DNA from: Patescibacteria group bacterium | GTDB taxonomy: Bacteria; Patescibacteriota; Patescibacteriia; UBA1558; S5-K13 | Direction: 5' to 3' | Length of the DNA stretch: 19,374 nucleotides | NCBI GenBank assembly: GCA_028703545.1 | Contig: JAQVMR010000014.1 | Span: 1-19,374, forward strand | Shown here: piece after piece, positions 19,325-19,374 of the stretch | Layout of the letters: every line of letters begins with the position of its first letter | How positions within the stretch are numbered: the first letter of the stretch is position 1 | Program-made: the position numbers and the translations under genes | Notes under the pieces: model-generated | What the model was told of the DNA's origin: nothing | Seen by the model: only the letters and a program-made list of their open reading frames with translations | Databases searched by the model: none

Positions 19325-19374
19325 ATGGCATATACTATTAATCCAAATCTACCAAGATTAAGGGCTAAAGCAGT
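19325..19374 (+). CDS. Start of a probable transposase/integrase HTH protein (partial)
   Basis: Only 16 codons and two bases fit in the window: MAYTINPNLPRLRAKA. This opening resembles, from memory, the N-terminus of helix-turn-helix transposases common in Patescibacteria (M.YTTNP..P..R..AV), related to IS481/IS3-type enzymes. There is no Shine-Dalgarno sequence. No terminal inverted repeat can be confirmed without the other end. The identification rests on a very short stretch. Confidence 0.4.
   Translation, partial: MAYTINPNLPRLRAKA

Noticed and set aside
1..19374. CRISPR array
   Set aside because: No regularly spaced direct repeats with unique spacers are present; the repeats seen are few and palindromic.

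Overview
The window is AT-rich bacterial DNA with short intergenic gaps, several overlapping genes, small single-domain proteins and many genes without a Shine-Dalgarno sequence. This style, the gene content (trigger factor, TsaD, TsaE, ValRS, class III ribonucleotide reductase, tRNA-proximal GIY-YIG nuclease) and the protein sequences suggest a member of the Candidatus Patescibacteria (CPR), probably a Parcubacteria-like lineage. No rRNA or unique marker fixes the taxon. UGA is used as a stop (nrdG and the GIY-YIG gene end in TGA) and the tRNA-Gly has anticodon UCC, so there is no sign of the UGA=Gly code of Gracilibacteria/SR1.

Layout. 1-608: the 3' end of a YebC/PmpR-family gene overlaps ruvC. 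623-1149: tRNA-Gly(UCC) with its own promoter, then a GIY-YIG nuclease gene bracketed by two related palindromes. 1200-3375: three single-gene cassettes, each with its own promoter, strong Shine-Dalgarno sequence and intrinsic terminator. They encode a small exported/membrane protein, a guanylate-kinase-like protein with a degenerate P-loop (and possibly an ACG start), and an unknown basic protein. 3429-6579 (minus strand): the anaerobic ribonucleotide reductase locus. The catalytic NrdD ORF ends after its zinc site, and the glycyl-radical tail lies on a separate 50-codon ORF with its own promoter and terminator, followed by the activase nrdG. NrdR-type boxes overlap the nrdD promoter. 6707-9643: trigger factor, overlapped by a membrane-anchored MEMO1-AMMECR1 fusion. 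9793-12091: tsaD, a divergent small membrane protein, and a small unknown gene overlapping tsaE. TsaD and TsaE both act in tRNA t6A synthesis. 12192-15308: valS carrying a complete histidine-phosphatase domain inside the synthetase. 15355-16252: a TrpF-like barrel gene between two nearly identical terminators. 16268-19243 (minus): purB with an N-terminal extension and a large membrane protein of unknown function. The last 50 bases begin what looks like a transposase gene.

The genes fall into two styles. Core genes (ruvC, nrdD, nrdG, tsaD, tsaE, valS) have no Shine-Dalgarno sequence and are closely packed. The cassette genes have strong GGAGG-type sites, their own promoters and their own terminators. 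Promoters repeatedly follow TTGACA, about 17 bp, and a -10 preceded by TG plus any base. Three copies of a composite palindromic repeat sit before tig, tsaD and valS.

The best candidates for something unusual are the detached NrdD glycyl-radical domain, the phosphatase inside ValRS, and the guanylate-kinase-like protein with a lost Walker lysine.
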